Positions 1-11,312 are shown, numbered from the stretch's first letter. The stretch: 64,000 nucleotides of DNA from Haliclystus octoradiatus (GCA_916610825.1 OU744450.1:9196261-9260260), one strand, 5' to 3'. Made by a program: numbers and translations. Notes: generated by a model from the letters alone, not told the origin.

Positions 1-66
1 AGACCAGTGATATTAGATGGAGTCGGAAATTGGGTAATAGGGGACGTCATCTGTGGGTTAACACGG

Positions 67-1958
67 TAACCATGCTGATCAATTTAACATATCCAGAAAA
101 GGAAACACCAAAATACACTTAGAATGTTTTGAAGCTATACCGTGTGCATTCAAATTTGACAACAATTTATGTAGACGATTATTATGCTCCACGGAAGATT
201 TACCCTGTAGGCTATAATTACATCATCTACGATTTTACAAACACCTTAAGACCTTCAATCACACAATCCATTCTTTACTGTAGTGTTCACTTATGCTGCT
301 AATAATCCAAATGCCGCTTGTGTACAAACATAAATATTTAGCTTCTGACGATTCTATACTAGATATACATTTGTGTGGAGTTACAAATTGATAACATTCT
401 CGTTTTACAAATTTATTGAGATCAATTTTGTCAGATCAATACATAAACAAATTTTATCAAAATCTTTTTTCGGCTCCACTATGATCGGATGGCATCAATC
501 AGTGGGTCCATCAATTTTCTTAATTACGCCTAATGTGACCATACGCTCTAATTCTTATTGAACAGCGTCGCAATATGGTAACGGTACACAACCTGAGTCG
601 TAGGTTGAGGGTGAGAATTATTGGATATTTACTAACAGCACTGTTTACCTTGACCAAAGAGAGGAAGTTAATCGCTGGAAGACCTAATAATAGACCTTTC
701 ATGTCTTTCAAAATATAGATCTGTTCGGTAGCCTACATGTTTGTTCGTTAACGGTCGACGTCGTTTTCAGTCTTCTCAAAACCACTAGACTTGAGTCATC
801 GGCAGAATATAGTCGCTTGCCCAAGGCAGATAACTTGTCTATTGAATACTCTATTCTAATTTTTAATTATGCTAACACATCCGTACTAGCGGCGGTTACA
901 GCCGTGCCAGTATCTATTATTGCTTCAATTAATTTACATGAACATATATTCAAGACAGATTTGCTTGAACAAATCTGGGAACCTATATGGGTTCAATTTT
1001 TTGCATAAATTACATGTCTCACCATATGCAGGGCACTTGCCTCGTTCATGATCTTTAGAACAATATCTACTAGTTCTTGATATCTTGGGACTTCTGCTTC
1101 TCTTCAGCATTACTTTTCTTGTCCTTTATATACTGCGACACTGGACATGAAGCTATATTTCTGCTAAGGGTTTGCTGATGTCTGAACATGAACAATGAAG
1201 ATAAATTGCCAGACAAATATTATATAAGTACGGCCTTTGTCAATTTTTTTATTCATTGTCTTATATTTATAGTCTGTAAGCCTATAATAGAAAGTCATCG
1301 TTGATATCAAATATGGGTATATCAAAATGATGAGGATCTCTCAAAATTGCATGCTTCGTAAAATCAAGGAAAAATCACTGATGTTAAAGCATAAGTAGCT
1401 GTTTGAAATTGTCTAGGATAAATTTTGTGAATTTGTTTAGATAATTACATACTGAATTATTCATACATTTATTAACATTCAATTCCGGATTGGCAATTCC
1501 AGATTTTAACTGTTTGCAGAAATATATATATAAGCAATGAGTAAACAACAGAAGCATAGCAGAGAAAAAACTAAGAAGAAAGTAGTTTGAAATTTGAAAT
1601 GTATGAAGTCTCAAATGCTTTGTAGTTATTTCTATTAAACAATTTTGGCTAGCTTGTTTGTTATTTTCATATTATGACTTCAGTTTTTAGACATGTCAAA
1701 TTCACATGGACGTTGAAATAGTGTCAGCTATTTCTGTTGGATGTTGATAGCTGCTCCGGTGTCTTGAAAACTATGGGCACATATATACGGTAAGTAAATT
1801 AATGAATAAAGCATATAATCTAGGACAGTTGCATTGTCAAACAGTAGTTTCATCAATAAACTTAATAATTATCATATTCTTCACAGTCAAGTATAGCATA
1901 CAATTACGACAATTATCCTTGAAAGTAGGCCTATAACCTTTTGTTTTAACTCCTGCAG
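67..1958. other. No gene recognised
   Basis: I see no supported gene here. Bases 1-65 read openly on the plus strand (Pro-Val-Ile-Leu-Asp-Gly-Val-Gly-Asn-Trp) up to a weak GTAACC donor and could be the end of an exon, but nothing supports it further. Short open frames at 817-1008 (plus) and 1384-1614 (minus) have no recognisable motif and lie in AT-rich DNA, where such frames are expected by chance. Confidence 0.4.
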
Positions 1959-2035
1959 ATTGTTACCAGTGAAAAAAATGCAGACGGGAGAAGCATTACA
2001 GTAAATGAAAAGATTGTGTGTGAAATTTTGAACTG
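1959..2035 (+). CDS. Candidate internal exon, unrecognised gene
   Basis: A 77-base stretch between a good acceptor (TCCTGCAG, after a pyrimidine-rich run) and a consensus donor (GTAAGT). Only one of three frames is open: it reads IVTSEKNADGRS, then ITVNEKIVCEIL, and ends two bases into a codon. Joined to the acceptor at 4363 it would make an immediate TGA. A weaker acceptor at about 4385 gives an open continuation containing FDDNIRPRP, faintly like the N-terminal region of Cys-loop receptors, but that frame soon ends. The splice sites look real; the gene identity is unknown. Confidence 0.3.
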
Positions 2036-2128
2036 GTAAGTAATGCAGACTATCCGCATATTATAGACACATAAACATGAACACTGTGAGATGCCTGTCT
2101 TTCTCTCTCAAAGGAACGGCAAAGATAT

Positions 2129-4254
2129 CCCCTGCAAAAAAGTTCATGAACGTTCATGAACTTTTATGAACTGAGCTCATGAACTCAAGTTCATGAAAGT
2201 TCAACAAAGTTAATGAACTAGTTCATCAAAGTTCATCAAAGTTCATGAACTAGTCCATCAAAGTTCATGAATTAATGAGTTTAGATGAAAAAATTTAGTA
2301 GCTAGTACCCAGATCTAAGCACCTAGTCTACATATAGACAGCTTATCACCTTACTATCAGCATGAGATGAAAGCATGAGCTCAGCATAAATTTATTAGCT
2401 TCTCACTTAGACACCCACTTAGCACTTCCTGTTTGTGAGATTTGTCATCAAATAGTTGAAAACTTACTTCTTCACACATTGGCTATTGATTCTTCAGTTT
2501 GTTTGTTTTGATATTTTAGCTGAGGTTATCAATTTATTTAAATATACAGGATAATCAACACACAAGAAGGGCCTGCTCTCTATTGTGTGTATAATTAAAA
2601 ATAAATTGAATTTTAAGCAATTAATCCATTTAAAAATACAATCAAACTAACACATTAATGCATCAGACATGAAGCAACAAACTTGAACAAGAACATTATC
2701 ATATCTGATGGATAAAACTCAGTAAACAGTTAGCTGTAGATTTTACAACTAATTAACTTTTATACATTGTAATTAATTAACTTACATACATTGTCTTGAC
2801 AAATGAAGACACATGTGTGTCTTCTCCTAAACAAGCTGTCAGAAAGAGGGGTCCTGGTTCATTGAAGACCAGCACAAAATCAGTAGGCTAGGTTTGCAAA
2901 TATAAGATTTACTTTTCAACATTATAATTGATAGGCTTCATATTCGTTTTGTATAAATATTTTGGAAACCCTCAAAGTGGAAAGTTTCCCGTCTTATAAG
3001 GAATATCTGATTCCAGTAATGCAAACATTTTGTGACACCCTGCCCCTGAGGTATTGTCTATTTGTCATTAGTTGAGATCAATAATTTGCAGCTAGATTTT
3101 ATTGACATTACTTATATACTGCTCTGATCACTAGGCAACAAGCTCCAAAATTGTTGACATGGTACCAGAGATGCTGCTAAGGCTACGTTTACATGAGTTT
3201 TACATATAGTTTTACTAAACTATATAATTTTATCCTTGAACAAGGCCAAATGGTTGCCAATATTTATAGGCAGTATCGTCGCGAATTGAAAGTGGACTTT
3301 TGAAGACCCGTGTTTTCCATAAATCTCTGTTTAGACGACAAAAAGACCTGGGTTTTGCAAAGTCTGGTTTGAGAAACCCGGGTTTCCTATCCATACTTTC
3401 AGAAGTCCTGATAGACTCTCTAAGCGGACTAATTTCCTCTCGGGTTTTCTGTTTACGTCTAGACGCGAGGGCGATCCAGACTAAAATTCACCCGGGTTTC
3501 GTAAATCCACTTGTCGTGTAAACGCAGCCTAAGTAGACCTACATTGATTTATGTTTTCCTGCTTTGGGTTAAAATAACCCTTACAATGTCTTAATACAGT
3601 TCCACACTTACTATATTAAGTTGAGCTTTATTATTTATTTCCATTACAATGTTTTTATCATGAAGTTTCATAAGTTAGGATTTCTGTTTCATTAATTCAG
3701 AATAAATACCCATGAACTGCAACTACTAATAGGGTTTACGAGAAATGACTGCAAATAATGAACATTGATTGATGTTCAATGAACCTTGATTGACATTCAT
3801 GAACCTGGAATATAGTTCATGGACTTTGAATACTGGTTAATAAACTTGGAATGTGGTTGTAGAATGATGACTTCTAGTTCATCAAAGTTCACGAACTCTG
3901 CGGGTCCATGAACTATTTGTTTAGAAACTGCTATGAATAGTTCATGAACATTCATGAACTTGAATAAAAGTTCAAGATTGTTGATGAACCTTCATGCACT
4001 TTCATGAACTTTGAAAACTAGTTCATGAACGTTCATGAACTTTTGTGAACTTGGGAAACTTAGTGCATGAACGTTCATGAACTTTTATGAACTTGGGCAA
4101 ATGAACTTTGAGTGTAGTTCATAAATGATGACTTTGAGTTCATCAAAATTCATGAGAGTTCATGAACTGTAAGAGTTGATGAACCATGTTTTTATGAACT
4201 ATTCCTTACAGTTCATGAACTTTGATGAACATTCATGAACTTGTTTCGCAGGGG
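2129..4254. mobile_element. Inverted-repeat element with GTTCATGAAC arrays
   Basis: The element starts CCCCTGCAAAAAAG and ends with the near-complement CTTGTTTCGCAGGGG, so it has terminal inverted repeats. Directly inside both ends lie arrays of the 10-base palindrome GTTCATGAAC and close variants (about 2141-2280 on the left, 3770-4240 on the right, the right much longer). The interior has no transposase-like frame and carries a separate MITE at 3181-3529. The flanks show at most a 2-base AT duplication. It is a non-autonomous DNA element of uncertain superfamily. The palindromic arrays are probably subterminal transposase-binding sites or material for a foldback structure (inference). Confidence 0.65.
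3181..3529. mobile_element. Harbinger-like MITE, TAA target duplication
   Basis: A 349-base element with terminal inverted repeats GGCTACGTTTACATGA and TCGTGTAAACGCAGCC, flanked on both sides by TAA (3178-3180 and 3530-3532). A three-base TWA target duplication with inverted ends is the hallmark of PIF/Harbinger MITEs. The interior has several CCCGGGTTT-type words and an open frame at 3300-3521 that does not look like a protein. It is nested inside the GTTCATGAAC-array element and so is younger than it. Confidence 0.7.
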
Positions 4255-4362
4255 ATGTGCCTCAATGTGCTTCCATAATGATGATATATTTATAAATGTC
4301 ATCAATATTTACATTTTACAATGGTTAGGCCTAAATTTTGATTGCTTGTGTTTCCTTGACAG

Positions 4363-4426
4363 ATTTGTATCTATTGATTATCTAGCGGTTTTGATGACAA
4401 TATTCGACCACGCCCATCATATTCTA
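4363..4426 (+). CDS. Candidate internal exon, unrecognised gene
   Basis: A 64-base exon candidate after a strong acceptor (GTTTCCTTGACAG) and before a GTAAGC donor. It reads FVSIDYLAVLMTIFDHAHHIL and ends in phase 0, which fits the candidate terminal exon at 4566. I recognise no domain. Its phase does not fit the candidate exon at 1959-2035, so either an exon is missing between them or one of the calls is wrong. Confidence 0.3.
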
Positions 4427-4565
4427 GTAAGCCCAGGTACAATAATTCTACTCTATCCTACTCTGAGCTGATTCTATGCAAATAACTCCGAAATTGTAAC
4501 CCTGTCTGAGGTCGAAGAATCGTGTAGTATGATGTATAATGCTATAATGTATGCTTAAATTTTAG

Positions 4566-4730
4566 GAAACAGTACAGACATTGATCAATAATTCGTCGAA
4601 GCAGCAGAGCTATAACCGAAGACACAGTATTATATCTTACACGTTTGGTTCAAATGTTACGACTGGAAAGGCAAGCAACATCCAAACAAGTATAGAAGTA
4701 GTGAGGCAATCAAATCAATGTCAATCATAA
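4566..4730 (+). CDS. Candidate terminal exon, unrecognised gene
   Basis: After an acceptor (AAATTTTAG) the phase-0 frame is open for 54 codons to a TAA at 4728-4730. It starts ETVQTLINNSSKQQ, continues with ISYTFGSNVTTGKA and ends QSNQCQS. It follows the candidate exon at 4363-4426 in phase across a 139-base intron. It is polar and rich in Ser, Asn and Gln; no family is recognised. It could be the 3' end of a host gene starting upstream of the window, or chance. Confidence 0.3.
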   Translation, partial: ETVQTLINNSSKQQSYNRRHSIISYTFGSNVTTGKASNIQTSIEVVRQSNQCQS

Positions 4731-5438
4731 TTGTCCTATTGGTGTAATGTATACTTGTATAGATTATCATATCACGAACATTACGGTAGGCCTACATTCT
4801 GAATGCATTCATATCTTTCTAAAATTAGTAGAGCTATTTTATTATAAATAGAAGCATAAAATACTGTTTACTGTAGCGTTTAAACTTTAACGTCCAATAT
4901 ATGAATGGAACTTAAATAGATAATGTGTGTTATTTTGTGTGTTTGCTCCATCATAATCAGACAATCTACTACATACATCATAAGAATTTGTCAACTGCGG
5001 TAAATAACGCAGATTAAAGCCGAATAATACTGTCTAAAGCACAGAATTAAGACGTTGAAAAGGTGTTGCTGAATGGTTGAAGGATCACGTTGAAATTAAG
5101 GAAAATTTCAACGTTGTTTCAACTTTCAAACTAAATGTGTTTTCATCGCATTTGAATCCTCGTTAAATCTATATGCGATCGCTCATATCTCTACTACTAT
5201 ATAAAAATGACCTTCAAAATTTTGTACGCGCTAATCTCAAAAACCATGCGAAGAAATCCTGAACATCATACATCATTCGAAAGCTCTCCTTCGTGGTCTG
5301 AACATAGGCTATATTTAATTTTGAAAAATCAACTGAATTCGGCGTAAAATTGAAAAATCAAGTTTTTCGTAAAAGATCAAAGCCGCCGTCATCCAGAGCA
5401 AAGCCGTGCAGGCGATAAACCGTGAATATGATCAAGTG
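4731..5438. other. No gene recognised
   Basis: AT-rich sequence up to the target duplication of the LTR element. I see no splice-bounded open frame and no recognisable repeat. Confidence 0.5.
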
Positions 5439-5443
5439 TTTTG

Positions 5444-5612
5444 TGTGACGTAGTAACCTAATTATAAACATATAAATACCTACTGTGATTATTGTGTAAC
5501 TGCTAAAGTCATATGATCTTAATATAGTAGTTGTAATGTATGTTGAAATATAGCCTAGTCAGTTCTATTCAGACATAATGCAAGCGTGTTTTCTGTCTAG
5601 AACGACACCACA
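5444..5612 (+). repeat. 5' LTR of the short LTR element
   Basis: A 169-base direct repeat, TG...CA bounded, matching 6527-6695 at about 98 percent identity. Confidence 0.88.
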
Positions 5613-6526
5613 AATTGGCGTCCTCGAGTGATTTCAGAAAATAATCACCATTTCATGTATATATCATTATCGCTATATGCAGTATGGATAAAAAATCTAA
5701 CCTTACACTTAATTGATCCTGAACGCACCACAGCGTGGTTCACGGGATTGGGTGCTGTAAAAGACTTGGAAAAATTATATTTGGTTTATCTGGCCCAGCT
5801 CTTGGTGGTATGTAAGGTGGTATGCAACCCACAACTATTTTTATTATCTAATGAAGTTATGATACAGTGGCAATATAATAAGCCCACTCACTCTCGAAAT
5901 TTAGTTGGTGTATGGTTTGGCAAAAAAAAATTGATTGGACGTTTCAAAGTTTATTTAATAAACTATAATAGTACACGTAATAAACCTAATTGTTGACACA
6001 CATCGATCATCGATAGATAGCATTTGGTAGAAAGTCCATTTGGCTTGCAGTGGCGTATAGCCCACTGGCCCTTACATAACAATTGTATGGTTTAATTATG
6101 TTACTGAAAGACATGGTAGTGCCTGTATGCCCACTGGCCCTCATAACCACGCTCAGATGGTTAGAAATTAATTGGACTCGTCGGACACATTATATTTTGA
6201 TAAAAGTTGTATTTCCACTCCTTAAAGTTTGAGGGGAGATGTGTTATAGATAGAAAATTTTATTGTGGTGTGAATTTTGTATGTGTGTGAATGTCATGTG
6301 TTTGTTATATTTTATAAGGTAAACACACGAATATTATGTCGTATTTCAAGAGAAGTGAGACCGCCTAGCCGTTGCGGTTTTTAGAAAAGTTGTTGAATTG
6401 TTTTACACTAGTTATGTATAATAACAATAATTAATTACTTAAATCTTTAATATTAATTATCGTAACTTATAACTATCAAATTCATAAACATAATTGACAA
6501 TTCTGTTTTCTCTAAGAAGGGGGAAA

Positions 6527-6695
6527 TGTGACGTAGTCACCTAATTATAAACATATAAATACCTACTGTGATTATTGTGTAACTGCTAAAGTCATATGAT
6601 CTTAATATAGTAGTTGTAATGTATGTTGAAATATAGCCTAGTCAGTTCTATTCAGACATAATGCAAGCATGTTCTCTGTCTAGAACGACACCACA
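6527..6695 (+). repeat. 3' LTR of the short LTR element
   Basis: A 169-base copy of the 5' LTR, directly preceded by a purine tract and followed by the TTTTG duplication. Confidence 0.88.
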
Positions 6696-6731
6696 TTTTG
6701 AAATCTCGAACAAAACCAAAAACATAAATTG

Positions 6732-6764
6732 GGATGATGACGATGATGATGATGATGATGATGA
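6732..6764. repeat. GAT microsatellite
   Basis: Short run of GATGAT units with one interruption. Confidence 0.8.
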
Positions 6765-7429
6765 AAACTACTTTCTACTTTTGTGATTATTTGTGTTTAA
6801 TTAACTGTCAGGTAAATTCTACTTTTCCAGACGTAGCTCTCAGCTGAAAATCATTTATAAATTTCACAACAGTACTGTGTTTACGGAATTCAAAAAAACC
6901 TATGAATTTTAAACAATATTTGGTTTCAACCGTTTGAATTGTAAAAACGTCCCCAGACAATCAGACATCCGCCTTATCAAATTATCTATCAAAAGTATTT
7001 AGTAACAGCTATCAAAATGTAAACATAAATATATGTAAAATCTCTAAAGTCTCCTGGTCCCAAGAAAAATTTCAACATTTATTCAAAAAAAATTCAAGCC
7101 AACAATCAGACAAATGCAACGAAGGCGTGGCGTGGACCGTGGTAAGATTTTAGTAACCACGGTCCACGCAATAGTATTAGGTTAGGGTTAGTCCGACAAT
7201 GTCTCTGTGTAAATTGTGCTTTGACATTCATCAGCCAGCTTTTAGATTAAAAGCCTATTCAAGAAGTCATAACCAAAATGGACCAACCAAATGTTTTCCT
7301 TTCCACTGTTGTGAATGTAATATGTGTATTATTGCTTTATCTAGCTATCCAATCAAGAAATTTATTTCGATAAAACAGCATTAACGTATTTTTTTGATAA
7401 AACGGTATTGACGTACCTACAATAAAGAT
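6765..7429. other. No gene; contains a perfect hairpin
   Basis: No gene recognised. At 7130-7169 a 14-base perfect inverted repeat (GCGTGGACCGTGGT and its complement) brackets a 12-base loop. It is unusually GC-rich for this region. The short frame at 7199-7384 (with CPx and CxxC-like cysteines) has no splice or family support. Confidence 0.45.
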
Positions 7430-7554
7430 TTATTAAAATCAAACTGCAGTTGGAACACTTGAAAATCGTTTGGCAAGATCTTACTTTAATTAAAACTTTT
7501 ATAATCATGAAATATTATCATTATATATAGTACTGGTATGGAAGGAATAGGACA
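7430..7554 (+). repeat. Tandem repeat, unit A (left of LINE)
   Basis: About 125 bases that match the 3' part of the units at 9114-9660: AAACTGCAGTTGGAA, TTACTTTAATTAAAAC, AATCATGAAATATTAT and GGTATGGAAGGA recur in the same order. The tandem repeat is interrupted here by the LINE at 7555-9113. Confidence 0.6.
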
Positions 7555-9113
7555 TAAGCAGATGATGAGCAACTACATGAAATCTTCCAGTCTGCCTATA
7601 AAACCGGACATAGTACTGAGACTGCTCTCACTCGCATTCATAATGACATTCTTTGTGCCATTGATAATAATCAATGTGTTTTATTATTGCTACTTGATTT
7701 ATCAGCAGCTTTTGATACTGTTGATCATGACATTTTACTTTACAGACTGAAGCATCGTTTCGGAATTCGTAAAAAATCTCTGCTATGGCTTGAATCGTAC
7801 TTATCTGGTCGTACGCAATTTGTCAAAGTCGAAAATAAGTTCTCCTCATCACACAATCTTCACTGTGGCGTTCCACAAGGCTCAGTTTTAGGTCCGTTAC
7901 TATATTCAATGTACACTGCACCACTTGCTGATATAATTAAATCGCATGATATGTCGTTTCATTTTTACGCTGATGATACTCAGATTTACTTAACATTTAA
8001 TCCTAAGTTAGAGAATGAAGCAATTTATTCAAAGATTCGCATTGAGTCATGTGTAAATGATGTACAAAAATGGATGGTTGATAACAAACTAATGCTGAAT
8101 GGCAATAAGAGCGAACTTTTATTGTTTCATGCCCGACACAAGCCATCTTCGTCTTTAACTACTATTAACATAGGACAAGACCTTGTGTCAACATCATCTT
8201 CAGCAAAAAACATTGGAGTGTGGTTTGATGAGGTATTGTCCATGAATAAACAGATAAGTAGCATATGCAGATCGTCTTTTTATCATCTTCGTAATATTGC
8301 TAAAATCAGGAAATATATATCCTTCAAACACTGTGAAATTCTAATACATGCCTTTGTAACATCTAGATTGGATCATTGTAACACTATATTATCAGGCATT
8401 GCAAAAAATCAATTACAAAAATTACAATCTGTTCAAAATTTGGCTGCACGTCTGCTCACTAGAACTAAAAAATACGACCACATAACACCTGTTCTAGTAG
8501 ATCTCCACTGGCTTCCTGTCGCTCAAAGGATAAAATTTAAAATATTAATTACAACCTACAAAGCATTGAATGATATGGCACCAACTTATATCCAGGAATT
8601 GTTACATTTATACAAGCCTACTCGAGCGTTACGATCAGCAGACAAGAAGCTCCTTGTCCAGCCAAAATGCAATTTAAAAACGTACGGAAACCGGGCATTC
8701 TGTTACATGGCCCCCGAGTTATGGAACAGTTTTACTATTGACATCCGTAGTTGTACATCTCTTTCTGAGTTTAAAACGAACATTAAAACCTTCCTGTTTA
8801 AGGAGGCTTACAATTTATGATGCTCAGTTAATTATTTGATAATTTACATTTAGTATTAGTCAAAGCATAGTCAACAGTAAAAAAAAAAAAATTATTCATT
8901 AAAGTAATCTAGTGTTCAAAGATTGTATAAATTAAGATTTAAGATTTCACCAAGATATTATATTGTTATAATATACCTAACTGATATATACTCTTCATAC
9001 CTATTATGGGGGTTCTATTATAATTTCTCGATACTAATTAACTATATTGTAAAGCGCCATTGGATTATTCTAAGAAATGGCGCTATATAAATTCATTATT
9101 ATTATTATTATTA
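7555..9113 (+). mobile_element. L2/CR1-type LINE, 5'-truncated
   Basis: A reverse transcriptase region reads first in one frame (LHEIFQSAYKTGHSTETAL) and then in the long frame at 7687-8820, so there is a frameshift at about 7.69 kb. RT landmarks are LLLDLSAAFDTVDHD, GVPQGSVLGPLL and FYADDTQIYL. The C-terminal signature of L2-group LINEs follows: KYDHITPVLVDLHWLPV, TYKALNDMAP and the final TSLSEFKTNIKTFLF. The 3' end has the usual hairpin (AAAGCGCCATTGG, then AATGGCGCTATATAAAT) and an (ATT)n tail at 9095-9113. Endonuclease and N-terminal RT parts are missing. It inserted inside a tandem repeat. Confidence 0.9.
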
Positions 9114-9660
9114 TAATTAACACATTTTCATTAGCTTTTAATAATTACGTCTCAATTTTCTTTACGACATTTTATGGATTTTTATGGTGAGGAATATATC
9201 TTTTTGAATAAGACGGTATCGAAACATCTAAATCCAATTAGTATCGAAATGTTTTTTTATATCTTTCACACATTGTTCGAGATATCTGCAGTAAAGATTA
9301 TTAATATCAAACTGCAACTGGAAGTCTTGATGATACTTGGCAGAATTTTACTTTAATTAATACTTCTAAATCATGAAATATTATTAGTATAAGCAGGACT
9401 GGAATGGAAGGATTATGACATTTTAATTAACACACTTTCATTAGCTTTTAATAATTACATTTCAATTTTCTCATGGCATTTTATGTATGGCGTATTTTCT
9501 ATATGGTTCATATATTGAGCTAGATATCTGTAATAGATTATTAATATCGAACTGCAACTTGAAGTCTTGAGAATATTTGGCAAAATCTTACTTTAATTCA
9601 TGCTTTAATGCTATTATAGTGCATGTACAGTACTGGAATACGGGGGGATTATGACATTTT
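9114..9660 (+). repeat. Tandem repeat, units B and C (right of LINE)
   Basis: Two imperfect units of roughly 240-300 bases each contain, in order, TTTCATTAGCTTTTAATAAT, CATTTTATG, TATCAAACTGCAACTGGAAG or a variant, a TTGGCA.AAT.TTACTTTAATT block and a GGACTGGAATGGAAGGATT-like end. A third partial unit lies left of the LINE. The LINE fell within the GACATTTTAATTAACAC part of the repeat. Confidence 0.6.
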
Positions 9661-10465
9661 AGTTTTAAGCGTATATACATATATATGCTACATACATTTA
9701 TGTCTTCGATGCTTCTTTGACTTTAATAAATATATTACTCATTTTGGTAGCTGCATGGATTTGAAACATAATTTTTAAACTTATGTTCAATGTTGCTACT
9801 ACAGTACTTACATATTGAAATGGTCAAATAGTGTAACTGAAATCCGTACTATTTTTAGTTTAAAATTTTCCAAAACGCTTCGGTAACCATTGTAACATTG
9901 TAACATTGTAGTCATTTTAACCTAAGTTGCAAAATATTTTTCAACATGATATTAACTAACTGAAATCACATAACGCTTTTCAAATCTTTTAACGCTTAAA
10001 TTATAAGAGCCAATATTTATGTTACCTGTTCGGGCGAAAACAGCATGATATAGCGATATTATAGTAGTTTTTGTAAAGTCTCATATTTGTATTAAATAGC
10101 CTAATATTCATGTAATTAGATTCGATATATTTAAATATTAGCCTCACTTGTATGACGTAATTTAGTTTGTATTTAAATAGTTTTTTTGTAATTTATAAGA
10201 TAATATACTGTGAGACGCGGTGATTGGTAGCTCATCAGCTATATGGCTCCAACCCGTCGTAATAAAGTTACTTGATAGCATTCAAGTTTGTCATTTTTTA
10301 ATAATTTGACTTGTGTTTTGACTCGCAATTAATAATTCATACAGTCCTCATTTTGGCCAGAACATTACCAATAGATTTTTGATTCTGAAAGCCATACTAT
10401 GTATAGAGCGAAACCACCTCCTTAGTGAAGAAATTTAAATTCCTATTCTCAACAGTAACAACATT
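9661..10465. other. No gene recognised
   Basis: AT-rich sequence with no splice-bounded frame, RNA gene or mobile element that I can identify. Confidence 0.5.
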
Positions 10466-10560
10466 GGGCCGAAGGCCCACAAGGTCCTCCGCAGGAGCTA
10501 GAAAAAAGCTGCCGGAGGCAGCCTTTTTTTCTAGTATAATAATAATAATAATAATAATAA
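10466..10560. repeat. GC-rich hairpins followed by (TAA)n
   Basis: Three consecutive palindromes stand in very AT-rich DNA: GGGCCGAAGGCCC (10466-10478), a TCCT...AGGA stem (about 10485-10496) and a 17-base-arm palindrome, CTAGAAAAAAGCTGCC with its near complement, at 10498-10534. A (TAA)n run follows. The last hairpin looks like a bacterial terminator but a repetitive-element tail is more likely, because an A/T trinucleotide tail follows directly. Confidence 0.55.
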
Positions 10561-11036
10561 TTTGTGTTGTCGATGATGAAGTGGAAATTTGTATGTCTAT
10601 TGTTTTCTATATTAATGTCTTTTCATTGCAGTAAAATTGCCGGCTATCACTATCAGTAGACATGTGAGATTATGTTGAATAAATAAGAATTTCCCCAGCG
10701 CGGGTTTGTTTACAATGTGACATCGTTCCTCTCCGAATAGTTTACAAATAAATTTCAAAACCATTGATTATATAATTTCCATTCTGACGCATGACCATAC
10801 ACAAAACAAAAGATCGATCTGCACTGTTGCTGAGAGACAATAGAAAGTCATTCAAGTGCGAAACTGCTTAGTGCTTCAGTCTGAGAAAGCATTGTTGTTG
10901 AAAATGGAAACAGTTTTCATTGGTTTTTATCAAATTCGATGTATTTATTTAAGAAATGAAGCCGGCCATGTAGCCTACCCCTCTGGTTAATAACGAATCC
11001 ATTGATATGTGTTTCAAGTCAATTGCATCAAAAATG
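10561..11036. other. No gene recognised
   Basis: No gene, RNA or repeat seen before the LTR retrotransposon. Confidence 0.5.
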
Positions 11037-11040
11037 GCAT

Positions 11041-11281
11041 ATGTGCCTCAATAGGTCTATTGTTGATAAACATTTTCTTTGTTGTATTATAATATCGTAT
11101 TTGTAAAGCGATGGAAGAAAAAGTAAAACAGGAAGAAGTGCAGAGTAAAAAGAAGAGAGAGTTGAGAAGTGATGATAATTATTTGAAATATATATTTGTT
11201 GTTTATTAAAGTTATTAAAGTTTGGAAATTATATTCTTATTTTGTTTCTTGATTTATTGATTCTACTACTACTTTACTACA
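11041..11281 (+). repeat. 5' LTR of the gypsy-like element
   Basis: About 240 bases, starting (A)TGTGCCTCAATAGG and ending CTTTACTACA, nearly identical to 14984-15224. Confidence 0.9.
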
Positions 11282-11312
11282 AGCTAACCAGGCCTCTGAG
11301 TGATAAATAGTT

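Larger units (their letters stand above)
5444..6695 (+). mobile_element. Short non-autonomous LTR retroelement (TRIM/LARD-like)
   Basis: Two 169-base LTRs bound about 0.9 kb of internal sequence with no recognisable gag or pol. The LTRs begin TGTGACG and end ACCACA. A TGG-type primer-binding-like sequence follows the 5' LTR and a polypurine tract (AAGAAGGGGGAAA) precedes the 3' LTR. A perfect 5-base duplication TTTTG flanks the element (5439-5443 and 6696-6700). The LTRs differ at about 3 positions, so the insertion is fairly young. The internal frame at 5628-5996 is not recognisable as a retroelement protein. It would need proteins supplied by another element to move (inference). Confidence 0.85.

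Noticed and set aside
2141-4240. CRISPR-like repeat array
   Set aside because: The repeats are 10-base palindromes with irregular spacing and no unique spacers, in an animal genome and inside an inverted-repeat element.
5628-5996. Internal frame of the short LTR element as a gag or host gene
   Set aside because: 122 codons without zinc knuckle, protease or RT motifs; it reads like chance in AT-rich sequence.
10498-10534. Bacterial rho-independent terminator, hence bacterial DNA
   Set aside because: The surroundings are ordinary AT-rich eukaryotic repeat sequence with a (TAA)n tail, and no bacterial gene is nearby.
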